In this document: in pieces, positions 16,700-26,266 of the stretch
Numbering within the stretch: the first letter of the stretch is position 1
Layout: each line of letters opens with the position of its first letter
Assembly (NCBI GenBank): GCA_009391275.1
Contig: VEXF01000012.1
Coordinates: forward strand, 1-46,837
Reading direction: 5' to 3'
Source: SAR202 cluster bacterium AD-804-J14_MRT_500m
GTDB lineage: Bacteria > Chloroflexota > Dehalococcoidia > UBA3495 > GCA-2712585
DNA length: 46,837 bases
The notes under the pieces: model-generated
The model's database searches: none
The model's input: only the letters and a program-made list of their open reading frames with translations
Told to the model about the DNA's origin: nothing
Made by a program: the position numbers and the translations under genes

Positions 16700-18106
16700 G
16701 TGAATCAAGAAATTCATTACACACCTGCTAACGAATTGGCAAAACACATAAGAGAAAAAAAGATTTCACCGGTTGAAGTTGTACAAGCCCACTTAGATCG
16801 AATAGATGCCCTGAACTCTAAACTCAACGCTATCGTTCTATTTGGGCAAGATCCGCTAGGTAGAGCGAAACAAGCTGAAGATGCTGTCATGAGTGGTAGA
16901 GATTTAGCGCCGCTGCATGGAGTTCCATATACTCTTAAAGATTGTGTGCAGGTAGCAGGTATGCGCACAACTTTGGGATCTAAACTTTTCGACAACTATA
17001 TCTCTGATGTCGACTCTACGATTTACTCTAGACTTAATAATGCAGGAGGGATACTTCTAGGCAAAACAAATATGCCTGAGTTTGCCCTCTGGTGGCAAAC
17101 AGATAATTTGCTTTGGGGTCTCACTCCAAACCCATGGGATTTTGATCGAACATCCGGTGGTTCTAGTGGAGGTGAGGCCTCGGCGATTGCGTGTGGGCTG
17201 TCGCCGTTGGGTGTAGGTACTGATCTAGGGGGCTCTATAAGGCAACCGGCATCTTTTTGTGGGCTCGCCGGCTTGAAACCTACACTGGGCAGAGTCCCGT
17301 ATACCAATATACTTCCACAGGCAATTTTCAGGGCGATTCATGTTGGGCCCATGGCTCGCAATGTAGCTGATGTCGCGTTGGAACTTTCTGTCACCGCTGG
17401 GCCAGATGGGTTCGATACTTTTGCTCCTCCGGTTCCTGTGCCGAACTACACGGATCTAGATGTGCCGCTTGATGGTGTTAAAGTTGGCTGGAGTTCCACT
17501 ATGAATCTACCAACCGATCCGGAAGTACAAAATGTAGTCCGGCAAGCCGCTAAGGCATTGAAAGATGCTGGGATGGACGTTGAGGAGACGGAAATACCGG
17601 CCATGGCGGAGAACGACGCTGGTTTTATTTCTACAATCACTTACCTTACCGAAGGCAAACAAGCTCTTCTTCCAATAGTAAAAGGGCGTGAAGATGATTT
17701 AACGAGTCTTCTAAGAACACGATACATAGAGAGCCCTGATCAGAAGTTTGGCGATTACCTTGAGGCCAATCTTAAATGGGATGCACTGAAACAAGGGGTT
17801 GGAGCATGGTTCACACGTTATCAGCTTTTCCTTTGTCCAACCGTACCTATGACTGCCTATCCACATCAGCAAAGAGGTTTTAACCTGGAGGGCGAGGAAA
17901 TGCCTAGCAGACATGCTCTCCGCGCCACAATGCCTTGGGATCTTACCGGTTCTCCTGCTATGTCAGTGCCGTTTGGTATGAGTTCGGATAATTTACCCAT
18001 TGGTGTACAACTTGTAGGCAGGCATTTTGATGAGCTGACGGTCCTCCGAGCCGCAAAAGCGTTGGAAGATAGGTTTGGAGAATATCGTAGACCCCCGGTA
18101 GGCTAG
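16700..18106 (+). CDS. Amidase signature family hydrolase
   Basis: 468 residues. The Ser-cis-Ser-Lys triad is readable as K80 (GVPYTLKD), S155 (SGGSSGGEAS) and S179 (GVGTDLGGSIRQP), with the 24-residue spacing of the two serines found in fatty acid amide hydrolase and malonamidase. It hydrolyses an amide of unknown structure in the cytoplasm. GTG is the start, with AAAGGAG nine bases upstream. It sits directly behind the beta-like subunit, so it may extend the NMG operon and release amines or ammonia from amides. GatA of the tRNA amidotransferase is unlikely because no gatB is adjacent. Confidence 0.9.
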   Translation: MNQEIHYTPANELAKHIREKKISPVEVVQAHLDRIDALNSKLNAIVLFGQDPLGRAKQAEDAVMSGRDLAPLHGVPYTLKDCVQVAGMRTTLGSKLFDNYISDVDSTIYSRLNNAGGILLGKTNMPEFALWWQTDNLLWGLTPNPWDFDRTSGGSSGGEASAIACGLSPLGVGTDLGGSIRQPASFCGLAGLKPTLGRVPYTNILPQAIFRAIHVGPMARNVADVALELSVTAGPDGFDTFAPPVPVPNYTDLDVPLDGVKVGWSSTMNLPTDPEVQNVVRQAAKALKDAGMDVEETEIPAMAENDAGFISTITYLTEGKQALLPIVKGREDDLTSLLRTRYIESPDQKFGDYLEANLKWDALKQGVGAWFTRYQLFLCPTVPMTAYPHQQRGFNLEGEEMPSRHALRATMPWDLTGSPAMSVPFGMSSDNLPIGVQLVGRHFDELTVLRAAKALEDRFGEYRRPPVG

Positions 18107-18117
18107 GGCGTGCACAC

Positions 18118-19191
18118 CTAGTTGTTTGTATTGTCCAGCGATAGTGGCAACTGGAATTCTCCTTGAAAATTCCGGATTCCTACTCCCACCAGGCGGAATT
18201 TTCTGCCGGGTAATAGTTCTTTTCGTAGTAGCTTGTGTGCTTCGTCCTGGATAGTTTGAACTTGGTTGGTCGGCGCAACTAACGTGGTTTGACGTGTGAA
18301 TGTCGTAAAGTCTGACAGGCGAAGTTTTAGGGACAATGTCTTTCCGCGGAGTTCGTTTTTATAAAGAGCATCCGCTACGTCCTGCGATAGATTATCGATT
18401 ATAGTGAGAAGATCACGTTCGTTATCTATGTCGGTGATCATCGTTGTTTCAGAACTAACCGACTTCCGATCCCGGCCTGACGACACGGGACTCAAGTCAA
18501 TTCCAAGGGCTCTGTCTTTAAGTTCTTTAGCACGTTTCCCGTAATGTTTTATGAGCCATTCGTCTTCTGCATCGGCAAGATCACCAATCGTCCATATGCC
18601 ATTCTCATGAAGTGATTCAGTGGTTTTGGGTCCAACTCCCCACAACATCTCTACTTCAAGGGGAGATAGAAATCCTGATTCTTCTCCAACCGGTACGAGA
18701 AGAAGTCCGTCTGGTTTCCCAAGTTGGGATGCGATTTTGGCCACGGATTTAGATACACCACCTCCAATGGTGATATCTAGATCCGTCTGATATCTCACTT
18801 TTCTTTTGAGTGAATTGGCTATGGTTTCTACCCGTTCGGGAGATCCTGCTGCACTGATGTCTAAATATGCTTCGTCGAGCGATAGTGGTTCTACTAGAGG
18901 CGTCGTGTCTTTGAATAATCCCATGATTGTTCGAGATACGTCTCGGTATCGGTCAAACCTCGCAGGGACCCGTACCAGGTTAGGGCACAATCTCAGGGCA
19001 GTTGCCATTGGCATAGCTGAATGTATACCGAATTTCCGCGACTCATAACTAGCCGCGGCAACTACACCTCGAGATCCTGCAGACCCTCCAACAACTACCG
19101 GTTTGCCTTTCAATTTTGGGTTATCCCGTTGTTCTACCGACGCATAGAAGGCATCCAAGTCTGCATGAAGAATGTAACGAAAATTGTTCAC
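18118..19191 (-). CDS. dinB: DNA polymerase IV (Y-family translesion polymerase)
   Basis: 357 residues, full length for DinB. HADLDAFYASVEQ supplies metal-binding D11 and LSLDEAYLD supplies D106 and E107. AASYESRKFGIHSAMP is the fingers segment, GGGVSKSVAKIASQLGKP and LWGVGPKTTESLHENGIWTIGDLAD form the helix-hairpin-helix thumb, and a little-finger domain follows. It copies past damaged bases with low fidelity. No beta-clamp-binding peptide is obvious at the C-terminus. It begins five bases after the Abhydrolase_10-type gene on the same strand, so it is probably cotranscribed, and converges on the amidase 11 bases away. An odd place for a repair gene. Confidence 0.95.
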   Translation of the reverse strand: MNNFRYILHADLDAFYASVEQRDNPKLKGKPVVVGGSAGSRGVVAAASYESRKFGIHSAMPMATALRLCPNLVRVPARFDRYRDVSRTIMGLFKDTTPLVEPLSLDEAYLDISAAGSPERVETIANSLKRKVRYQTDLDITIGGGVSKSVAKIASQLGKPDGLLLVPVGEESGFLSPLEVEMLWGVGPKTTESLHENGIWTIGDLADAEDEWLIKHYGKRAKELKDRALGIDLSPVSSGRDRKSVSSETTMITDIDNERDLLTIIDNLSQDVADALYKNELRGKTLSLKLRLSDFTTFTRQTTLVAPTNQVQTIQDEAHKLLRKELLPGRKFRLVGVGIRNFQGEFQLPLSLDNTNN

Positions 19192-19196
19192 TAGTA

Positions 19197-21287
19197 TCAG
19201 GGCAAAATCTCCGATTTGTTCACCCTCCGCCCGTCCGTTCTGCGTCTACTCCACCACCATTGTTTTCGACGCCATCTTTCCAACGTACGATCCTGTCTCC
19301 GTAGATCATAGGGACGACTGAACCAGTTCGCGGTTTGAACGTATACGTCAGCATCCTCGGATAAAAGTAAGCGGTCCTGAACCAATTTGTCGACAGCCAC
19401 AGCAACCATTCTGAGATATCTCCAACGTGTTCCGTATCGTTCGTTCCATGAGGGTCTTGGATCTTGTGAACGCAATCTTGCTTCTCGGAATCTTTCTAAC
19501 GGGAAAAAGCTTCCTTTGAGATCATCCATGGCTTCAGAGGCCCAATCTTCCGGTCGGAAATTCCAACCGGTATATGTAGCTAGTGGGACCGAAATGTCTG
19601 GCGTTCTGATACCGGCAACCTCGTTGCCATCACCATCTATTTCCGGGACTAGCACTGTGTATTCTCTGGAAAGATCCTCTTCAGGGGGTTCCAACGATAC
19701 GATTCCGTTTTTGAAATCTGGGCCGAAGTTTTGAACGAATAGTCTACTCGCTACTACGGGGCATTTTGAGTTTGGTATCTTGGGGAAACTTTCAGCCACC
19801 TCATAAGCAGGTTTCAAGGTTTGGGAAGATCTGGTGGGTATCCGACTTTCTGGTGGTTCAACGTCATCCGTAGCCCAGGAATCCAGGGCTTCAAGCAACG
19901 CCCGATGTATCGTTGTGATGTTGTGGGGATTGGTTAAATGCCGGTGAGGTCCAGTCTCTGGCGGGTCGTGGGGCTGGTTACTGTGTTGTGTCCCAGCGTA
20001 CATGTAGATACGGACGTTATCAGGTTCAACTAAGTCGTGCCCGGAAGTGGTGGTATGTGCTAACGAACCACGCCTTTCCCAGTATTCAGCTGAAGTTTGC
20101 GTGTGAAACAATAAAGGATCGCTTTCAGGACGTTTCATGATTCCGTCTGTTGTTCCTGTTAAATGATCTGTGGTAGTCGAATACGCGAATGGGAACTGAT
20201 CAGATGGGTAAGTGTGATCAGTTTGTTGACATGGATATCTTCCAGGTTGGGAGAATCTTCCGTTTAGCCAGATTCGTCCAGCTCCGGCAACGTGCGGCCA
20301 TACCGCATCGAACACTTTCTGGCTGTTAGAGCCTTGGTTATAACCTCTATAGATAAACTCTCTGAGAAAACGACCACTTTGGGATATTCCCCAGGCATAA
20401 ACTTTTTCTGTCCGAGTTCCCCTTTCGACTAAGGGATTGGGTTGCATATTATCATCAGATGTCCCGTCCCGCAGGAAGCCAACGAAATCGCGTACCGCCA
20501 GGAACCCGAGTCCTAGTACCGTAGGATTTTTCCCCGGGTATATTAGTTCATAAATCCAGCCAGGATTGAACCCTGAAGGGAAATAGCAGTGTGTGCTCGA
20601 GGGTTCTAATTTACCAGCATAGTTGTATTTTGCGAATTGCCAGGATTCACTGGAAATCTCGGTTCTTTCATCGTATGGATAGTGTCGGTAGGTAAACGTG
20701 GACTGCGAAGTGTCAAGTGAGGTCGCCTCGTAACTTTCGGTGTAGTCATTTCCACTCAAGGGAATACAAGTGATAGATTCTTCTCCTGGAACGTATTCCA
20801 AACGAACAGGCCCAGATATTTCACTGGATGTTTCATATGCTTTGGGTACTGACAAAGTCATTCTGTTATCGCCTGCAAAAATGTCCCCTTGCCAGCCACA
20901 CCAGACGATTGTGTATCCGCGGAACATCAGGAATCCGTTACCCGCATCTGAAAGATCTTGGGGTTGGTTGGTTTGTATTGCGTCATTAAAGTATTGCAAT
21001 AACCGTTTATTCCCTCTGTTGCATACTTCGAAGATGATTCTACGGTTTCCTTGCTTTAGTTCGAGTGGTTTCAAAATGCAAAAATCGGTTGAATATTGCA
21101 CCATCCCTTGTTCGTCCCTCGGTGCTTTGTCGAGATCTACTACCATATGGTTGCTGATGTCATCTGGATCTAAACTGAAATGAACGATGCCCTGCAGTTG
21201 TTCATATGGACCGATTGAGCCAAAACTGAATCCACTCGCGAAAATGTTCCTGTGCTTGATATCGAGTTTAATTTGTGTGGCGCTCAT
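19197..21287 (-). CDS. Large alpha/beta-hydrolase-domain protein (Abhydrolase_10-like)
   Basis: 696 residues with no signal peptide. The N-terminal GSIGPYEQLQGIVHFSLDP and FEVCNRGNKRLLQYFND are characteristic of a poorly characterised bacterial family with an alpha/beta-hydrolase domain. The nucleophile elbow is YAWGISQSGRFLREFIYRG with S302 or S304, followed by WPHVAGAGRIWLNGRFSQPGR. An ester or lactone substrate is likely but unknown. The last residues are rich in Arg and Trp and look unlike a catalytic domain. It precedes dinB by five bases on the same strand. Confidence 0.8.
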   Translation of the reverse strand: MSATQIKLDIKHRNIFASGFSFGSIGPYEQLQGIVHFSLDPDDISNHMVVDLDKAPRDEQGMVQYSTDFCILKPLELKQGNRRIIFEVCNRGNKRLLQYFNDAIQTNQPQDLSDAGNGFLMFRGYTIVWCGWQGDIFAGDNRMTLSVPKAYETSSEISGPVRLEYVPGEESITCIPLSGNDYTESYEATSLDTSQSTFTYRHYPYDERTEISSESWQFAKYNYAGKLEPSSTHCYFPSGFNPGWIYELIYPGKNPTVLGLGFLAVRDFVGFLRDGTSDDNMQPNPLVERGTRTEKVYAWGISQSGRFLREFIYRGYNQGSNSQKVFDAVWPHVAGAGRIWLNGRFSQPGRYPCQQTDHTYPSDQFPFAYSTTTDHLTGTTDGIMKRPESDPLLFHTQTSAEYWERRGSLAHTTTSGHDLVEPDNVRIYMYAGTQHSNQPHDPPETGPHRHLTNPHNITTIHRALLEALDSWATDDVEPPESRIPTRSSQTLKPAYEVAESFPKIPNSKCPVVASRLFVQNFGPDFKNGIVSLEPPEEDLSREYTVLVPEIDGDGNEVAGIRTPDISVPLATYTGWNFRPEDWASEAMDDLKGSFFPLERFREARLRSQDPRPSWNERYGTRWRYLRMVAVAVDKLVQDRLLLSEDADVYVQTANWFSRPYDLRRQDRTLERWRRKQWWWSRRRTDGRRVNKSEILP

Positions 21288-21530
21288 ATATCACCCGGTG
21301 CTAAGTTTTTCTGATAGTGGTTCTGATAGCATGTTGTTGATCTTAACAACGCACATATAAACAGATCTTGGATACCGAAATCCCTCTATGCGATAGCGGC
21401 CGGGATCCGAAATACCTGGATTACGGTTGGAGTCCCGGGCATTGCATCTGTGCCCAGAATGGTAGTTAAAAGGCGATAATTGCGACCTAAGGTATTGATA
21501 CAAGTGAAGAATGTTGGGATATCACCACCG

Positions 21531-22646
21531 TTATATTTTTATCCCATATAATCTGGCCGCATTATCTCTGGTTATCTTCCGCTTAATATCTTCTGATACC
21601 CCGTCGAAGTTACGCTTTATGTACTCTTGAGATCTTGGCCAACTGCTTTCCCAATGTGGGTAGTCGTTAGACCACATATAGTTGTCTTCACCTATGATAT
21701 CCGTGTTTTTCAGCCCGATTGGATCGTCTATAAAGTCAGCGAACACGTTTGCCCGAAAATATTCGCTGGGTTTCTTTTGGGGAGTGATGTCGGGATTTTC
21801 GTGTCGCATACGGTATTTGTCGTCCGCTAGCCAAAGAAAGTGGGGCACCCAGCCTATATCGAATTCGGCTAGCACGACCTTCAGGTCCGGAAATCTATCG
21901 AACACCCCGTAATAAATCATTTGTGTAAGCGATCTTTGGGCGGCGTGATGGAGGCATGCATGCCGGAACCTTGGATGCAAAGTAGAGTCTTCAATTCCGT
22001 ATCCGGTGAAGGCGTGTAAACTGATGGGTGTTCCATTAGATTCAGCCTCTGCCCATAGTGGATCATAGATACGTTGGTTATATCCTAGGTCCTCTGGAGG
22101 ATATGAAATAACTACGATCCCACGTAATCCTATTTTTGCGCAACGTCGAATTTCTAAAACAGCTTTATCTATGTCCCATATTGAGACCAAGCCTAATCCA
22201 ATTAGGCTATTGGGGGCGTACGAACAAAATTCAGCCAGCCAGTCGTTGTAGACTCTAAATAGATCTTGCTGAAGTTCCGCATCTCTTACTGTAAATAATC
22301 CCAATGGGTAAGTTGGGTACATAACTTCCGCTACAGTACCGTCCTTTTCCATGTCTTTAAGTCTTGCAGATGGGTCGTAAGAGCCTGGGAACCGATTTTG
22401 ATAGCTAGCTGTTTTTAGGTGTTCCGCAATTTCGTCATAGCTGTCACGGCTCGGCCCAGCGAAAAATCCCTCTACCGCTGTTACTATGGGTTGGTCTTGG
22501 AATACCCAGAATTCTCCTTCTCGATTTTCTGGATTTCTGACGACCCTTGGTGCCACATCCCGGAATTTTTTCTGCATACGCTCAACGTAAATTTCTGATG
22601 GTTCCAGGACATGGGAGTCTGCTGAAATGACCTTTTCTATTGTCAT
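21531..22646 (-). CDS. Amidohydrolase 2 family protein (ACMSD-like TIM barrel)
   Basis: 371 residues. SADSHVLEPSEIY near the start holds the Asp-x-His metal pair used by this branch, ISLHAFTG and RHACLHHAAQRSLTQMIYYGVFDRFPDLKVVLAE supply barrel histidines, and SNDYPHWESSWPRSQEYI is the typical C-terminal Asp strand. Relatives include 2-amino-3-carboxymuconate-semialdehyde decarboxylase and uncharacterised metal hydrolases or decarboxylases. It shares the leftward direction with the Abhydrolase_10-type gene and diverges from the small-subunit/amidase operon. GGAGAAGAGCC precedes the ATG. Confidence 0.87.
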   Translation of the reverse strand: MTIEKVISADSHVLEPSEIYVERMQKKFRDVAPRVVRNPENREGEFWVFQDQPIVTAVEGFFAGPSRDSYDEIAEHLKTASYQNRFPGSYDPSARLKDMEKDGTVAEVMYPTYPLGLFTVRDAELQQDLFRVYNDWLAEFCSYAPNSLIGLGLVSIWDIDKAVLEIRRCAKIGLRGIVVISYPPEDLGYNQRIYDPLWAEAESNGTPISLHAFTGYGIEDSTLHPRFRHACLHHAAQRSLTQMIYYGVFDRFPDLKVVLAEFDIGWVPHFLWLADDKYRMRHENPDITPQKKPSEYFRANVFADFIDDPIGLKNTDIIGEDNYMWSNDYPHWESSWPRSQEYIKRNFDGVSEDIKRKITRDNAARLYGIKI

Positions 22647-22825
22647 GGCTCTTCTCCATTTACTGAATATTTGTTATCCCAAGGATAGTTGGTATTGAGT
22701 TGTAGTCTAGTTAAGCCTATTAACTCTAGTCAATCCACACTTCAGTTAATTCACCAGCGCGATGTCCTTGTAAAAACAAACCGGGTGTCTATCAAACACA
22801 TTGGCATATTTCAGTTAAGCTGAAT

Positions 22826-22854
22826 TTAGAGGAGATGAGGTTCCATGCTATACT
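22826..22854 (+). promoter_or_regulatory. Sigma-70-like promoter for the small-subunit/amidase operon
   Basis: TTAGAG (22826-22831), a 17-base spacer and TATACT (22849-22854) with an upstream TG form an extended -10 promoter. Transcription would start near 22861, about 36 bases before the small-subunit ATG. The same extended -10 form precedes mgsA. Confidence 0.55.
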
Positions 22855-22896
22855 CCGGTTCTACCCGTTACCAGAATTTGAACATGAGGTGACGAA

Positions 22897-23091
22897 ATGG
22901 AAGTCTCCAAAGAAACCCTTAAGGCGATCGCCCAAGAATTCCACGGGATCGAAATTTCTGATGATGAACTCGATATTGTTTTGCCAGAGGTGCGCGGATA
23001 CGTCTCAGCAATGAGGTCATTAGACGACTTAGATCTTTCGGATGTCATGTCAGCACGTCTTTTAAAAGTCAAAGAAGGAGATGAATCGTGA
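22897..23091 (+). CDS. GatC/AtzG-like small subunit of an amidase
   Basis: 64 residues, acidic and predicted to be helical, ending LDDLDLSDVMSARLLKVKEG. That pattern of two helices and an LD-x-LDL-x-DV tail resembles GatC and the small AtzG subunit that stabilises the 1-carboxybiuret amidase AtzE. A GAGGTG ribosome site lies before ATG, and its TGA overlaps the GTG start of the following amidase. Pairing with an amidase without gatB suggests a dedicated chaperone or subunit, not the tRNA amidotransferase. Confidence 0.65.
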   Translation: MEVSKETLKAIAQEFHGIEISDDELDIVLPEVRGYVSAMRSLDDLDLSDVMSARLLKVKEGDES

Positions 23092-24527
23092 TGACGGACT
23101 CCGATATCATAAAACTTACGATAGAAGAATTAGCACCTAAGATAAAAGAACGGAAAATCTCACCGGTCGAGGTAGTTGATGCATCCTTGGCTCAAGCTGA
23201 ACGCATGCAACCTATCCTGAACTCGTTTATCACTATTTTGGGAGATCGGGCAAGACAACGAGCAAAAGAACTAGAAGATTCTTTGATGAAAGGGAATTAT
23301 CTGGGCCCATTACATGGAATTCCTATAGGAATCAAAGACAATCTTTCGACGGCTGGTATACGCACAACTGTTGGATCAGTAGCTTTATCTGGTTATGTTC
23401 CAGATGAAAACGCACATGTGGTAACTCTCTGCGAAGAGGCAGGAGCAGTCGTAATCGGTAAGGAGAACCTCGAAGAATTCGCCGCTGGCGTTACATCTAA
23501 TAATTTACACTACGGTGCGGTACATAACCCCTGGGGTCTGGACCATGTTCCCGGCGGATCCAGCGGTGGTGGCGGAGCAAATGTTGCAGCTGGAGTAACA
23601 TTTGCGTCCTTAGGGACTGATCTTGGTGGATCGGTGAGATTGCCCGGCACCTTTTGTGGGCTAGTTGGGCTTAAGCAAACTTTTGGGCGCGTAAGCCAAA
23701 GAGGCCTTCTGGTAACCAGCTTTAATGGGGACCACATTGGCCCAATGACACGTACCGTTGCTGACAGTGCCTTGATGTTGCAAACCATAGCAGCGTATGA
23801 CCCTTTGGATCCTAGTAGCGTACCTGTTACACCAAGTGATTATATATCCGACATGAGGGGGGGGCTTCAAGGGCTTAAAATGGGGATTCCTTCGAACTTT
23901 CATTTTGATCAGGTCGATCCGGAAGTAGAAGCTTCAGTACGGGCGGCTATCAGTGCCATAGAAAACTTAGGAGTCGCGTCTACAGATATAACTATCCCGA
24001 CATTAGAATACGCTGCTGCTATCAGGAGTGTGGCCATAGCCGATAGCTTCGTAGCCCATGAACCTTATATCAAAACTCATCGCAAGGATTATGGTCCTAC
24101 TGTTCTATATAGGATTCTCGGAGGCCAGTATATCCGTGCTGTGGATTATTCTAAAGCTCTAAAGGCTCAGAGATTGCTCAAAGAAGATCATATACAGGCG
24201 CTTCAAAAGGTCGACTTTATAGTAACCCCAACCGCACCTATAGTTGCCCCTAGAATAGACTCAGATACATTTCTTCTGGGAGGACAGAGTTTTCCTGTGA
24301 GAGGGCCTGGCTCAGGAGAGATATCCAGAAATACTAGTGTGCACAATGCAACTGGATTACCAGCTATAACAGTCCCCTGTGGGTTTAATTCAGAAGGTCT
24401 TCCCATTGGGCTGCAAATTATAGGTCGAGCTTTTGAGGAATCATTGATTTTCCGTGTCGCCCACGAATATGAAAAAGTGGCTGGCGTGAAGGGGCTCTTC
24501 CCGAAGGTCGCAGGCGTATCTCTATAG
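23088..24527 (+). CDS. Amidase signature family hydrolase (GatA/AtzE-like)
   Basis: 479 residues if read from GTG 23088, which overlaps the stop of the small subunit; ATG 23091 is the alternative and AAGGAG fits either. The triad is K83 (GIPIGIKDN), S158 (PGGSSGGGGAN) and S182 (GTDLGGSVRLP), with exact family spacing. GLVGLKQTFGRVSQRG and FGRV-type loops place it near GatA/AtzE. The upstream GatC/AtzG-like gene and lack of gatB argue for an AtzE-type heteromeric catabolic amidase. Confidence 0.9.
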   Translation: MMTDSDIIKLTIEELAPKIKERKISPVEVVDASLAQAERMQPILNSFITILGDRARQRAKELEDSLMKGNYLGPLHGIPIGIKDNLSTAGIRTTVGSVALSGYVPDENAHVVTLCEEAGAVVIGKENLEEFAAGVTSNNLHYGAVHNPWGLDHVPGGSSGGGGANVAAGVTFASLGTDLGGSVRLPGTFCGLVGLKQTFGRVSQRGLLVTSFNGDHIGPMTRTVADSALMLQTIAAYDPLDPSSVPVTPSDYISDMRGGLQGLKMGIPSNFHFDQVDPEVEASVRAAISAIENLGVASTDITIPTLEYAAAIRSVAIADSFVAHEPYIKTHRKDYGPTVLYRILGGQYIRAVDYSKALKAQRLLKEDHIQALQKVDFIVTPTAPIVAPRIDSDTFLLGGQSFPVRGPGSGEISRNTSVHNATGLPAITVPCGFNSEGLPIGLQIIGRAFEESLIFRVAHEYEKVAGVKGLFPKVAGVSL

Positions 24528-24584
24528 ATTGAGCTATAAAAACCGGTACGGAACACTACGAAATTTTTGAATAAAGGACTGTTT

Positions 24585-24785
24585 ATGGATAGTGATCTAA
24601 CCGACGAAATTACCCGCGAAGATGTAATGCGGTTATCCAAAATAGTAGGTGTCAATGTTTATGAGACTGAGATTGATGAGGTTACTTATCGTCTCGCCGC
24701 ACTTCAACGAGAGCTACGAAAGTTGGATAATTTAGATCTCAGAGATGTGGAAGCGATCCCGTTATTCCACAGACGAGGAGAATAA
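24585..24785 (+). CDS. GatC/AtzG-like small subunit of an amidase (second copy)
   Basis: 66 residues from ATG 24585, chosen over an in-frame TTG at 24567 because AAAGG lies seven bases before it. The tail LRKLDNLDLRDVEAIPLF is close to the GatC/AtzG C-terminal pattern and resembles the first copy at 22897-23091. It ends one base before the next amidase start. Two small-subunit/amidase pairs in succession suggest duplication followed by divergence. Confidence 0.65.
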   Translation: MDSDLTDEITREDVMRLSKIVGVNVYETEIDEVTYRLAALQRELRKLDNLDLRDVEAIPLFHRRGE

Positions 24786-24786
24786 T

Positions 24787-26202
24787 ATGACTACCACTGG
24801 GCCCGTTAGTTGGACCATCGCATCGCTTGCGAAAGAGTATTCTGAGAAGAGTCTTAGCCCAGTTGAGGTAACTCAAGCTTACCTAGATCGTATCGATGAA
24901 CATAATGGGTCTTTGGGTGCTTTCATAACCGTAACAGGGGATCAAGCGTTAGCCGCCGCACGCGAAGCTGAGAAAGAAATTGGGCAAGGTCTCAACAAGA
25001 GCCCATTGCATGGCGTCCCGATGGCAGTTAAAGATCAGTTTTGGACCAAAGGTGTCCGAACAACCGGGGGTTCCCGACTTCTATCTGATTTAATTCCAAA
25101 TCAGGATTCGACTCTTGTGAAGAAGCTAAATACTGCCGGAGTAGTGTCCTTAGGGAAACTCAACATGGCGGAATTCGCTTTGGGGGGTACCAGGGAATAT
25201 CCGTACGGCCAGCCCAGAAACCCATGGGATCTGGATCGGAATCCTGGAATGTCGAGCGCAGGATCAGGGATTGCCGTGTCGGCCTCCTTAGCTGCTGCAA
25301 CCATAGGAGAAGACACCGGTGGTTCTGTTCGTTTGCCAGCTGCAATGTCAGGCGTCGCTGGTCTTCGCCCTACGTATGGACGTGTCAGCCGGTTTGGGAT
25401 GTTAGCTGGTTCCTGGTCTCTAGATATTGCTGGTCCACTGACTCGGACTGTAGAGGATTGCGCCCTAGTTATGAACGCCATAGCAGGATACGATAGTCTT
25501 GATTCTACAAGTGCTAACGTTCCAGTACCCGATTTCACGGCTTCACTGAAAAAAGGGGTTCATGGACTTAAGATCGGGTACATTCAGGAGATGATGGACC
25601 CTGCCATAAATGACGCTGAAGTGCATAAAGCTATAGAATCAGCTTTGGCCGTATTTGCCGAACTAGGGGCACGTGTGCAAAGAATATCTATTCCTCTCGC
25701 TCCATTAGCCGCACCAATAGCTATAGCGATTCTCGATACGGATGCCGCTGCGGTTCAACGGGAGGATCTTCGTTCTAAGCCCGATTTATACGATGCCGCT
25801 ACGCGGATGAGATTGCAAGCCGGAGCTATGATCCCTGCGCACTGGCAACTTACAGCACAAAAAGCCCGAGGGCGTCTTCGTGAGCAAATGATGAACGCTA
25901 TGGAGTCAGTTGATGTGCTGGTTTCCCCAGTCAGCGGCCCTGCTCCCGAGATAGCCGCCGATAATCGACCCTTTAGTAGCACCGAAGATGTTGTTGCGCG
26001 TCAGTTCGGAGCAAGATCATATACCACTATCCACGCCCTTGCTGCTCTCCCTGCTATCAGCATTCCTTGCGGATTTACTGAGGGTAAATTACCAATCGGC
26101 ATTCAAATAGGGGGACGGCCATTCGATGAAGTAACGGTTCTTCGGGCTGCTGCGGCTTATGAACGTGCAACCAACTGGCACTTGCAGCGTCCGTCGTTGT
26201 AA
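24787..26202 (+). CDS. Amidase signature family hydrolase (second paired amidase)
   Basis: 471 residues. ATG 24787 follows AGGAG by eight bases and the small-subunit stop by one base; a longer in-frame start at 24745 would overlap that gene. The triad is K82 (GVPMAVKDQ), S156 (NPGMSSAGSG) and S180 (GEDTGGSVRLP). The usual GGSSGGSA loop is altered to GMSSAGSG, but the catalytic serine spacing is kept. Expected to cleave an amide different from that of its neighbour, given the divergent pocket sequence. Confidence 0.9.
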   Translation: MTTTGPVSWTIASLAKEYSEKSLSPVEVTQAYLDRIDEHNGSLGAFITVTGDQALAAAREAEKEIGQGLNKSPLHGVPMAVKDQFWTKGVRTTGGSRLLSDLIPNQDSTLVKKLNTAGVVSLGKLNMAEFALGGTREYPYGQPRNPWDLDRNPGMSSAGSGIAVSASLAAATIGEDTGGSVRLPAAMSGVAGLRPTYGRVSRFGMLAGSWSLDIAGPLTRTVEDCALVMNAIAGYDSLDSTSANVPVPDFTASLKKGVHGLKIGYIQEMMDPAINDAEVHKAIESALAVFAELGARVQRISIPLAPLAAPIAIAILDTDAAAVQREDLRSKPDLYDAATRMRLQAGAMIPAHWQLTAQKARGRLREQMMNAMESVDVLVSPVSGPAPEIAADNRPFSSTEDVVARQFGARSYTTIHALAALPAISIPCGFTEGKLPIGIQIGGRPFDEVTVLRAAAAYERATNWHLQRPSL

Positions 26203-26266
26203 AGCGGCACTACGGTATCCAATACGTCATGTTCATATAATCTGAATCAATCCAAGGAGTTAACTC

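Noticed and set aside
23088..26202. Amidases with GatC-like partners as the tRNA amidotransferase GatCA
   Set aside because: No gatB is adjacent, there are two divergent copies, and the catabolic neighbourhood fits AtzG/AtzE-type enzymes better; not fully excluded.
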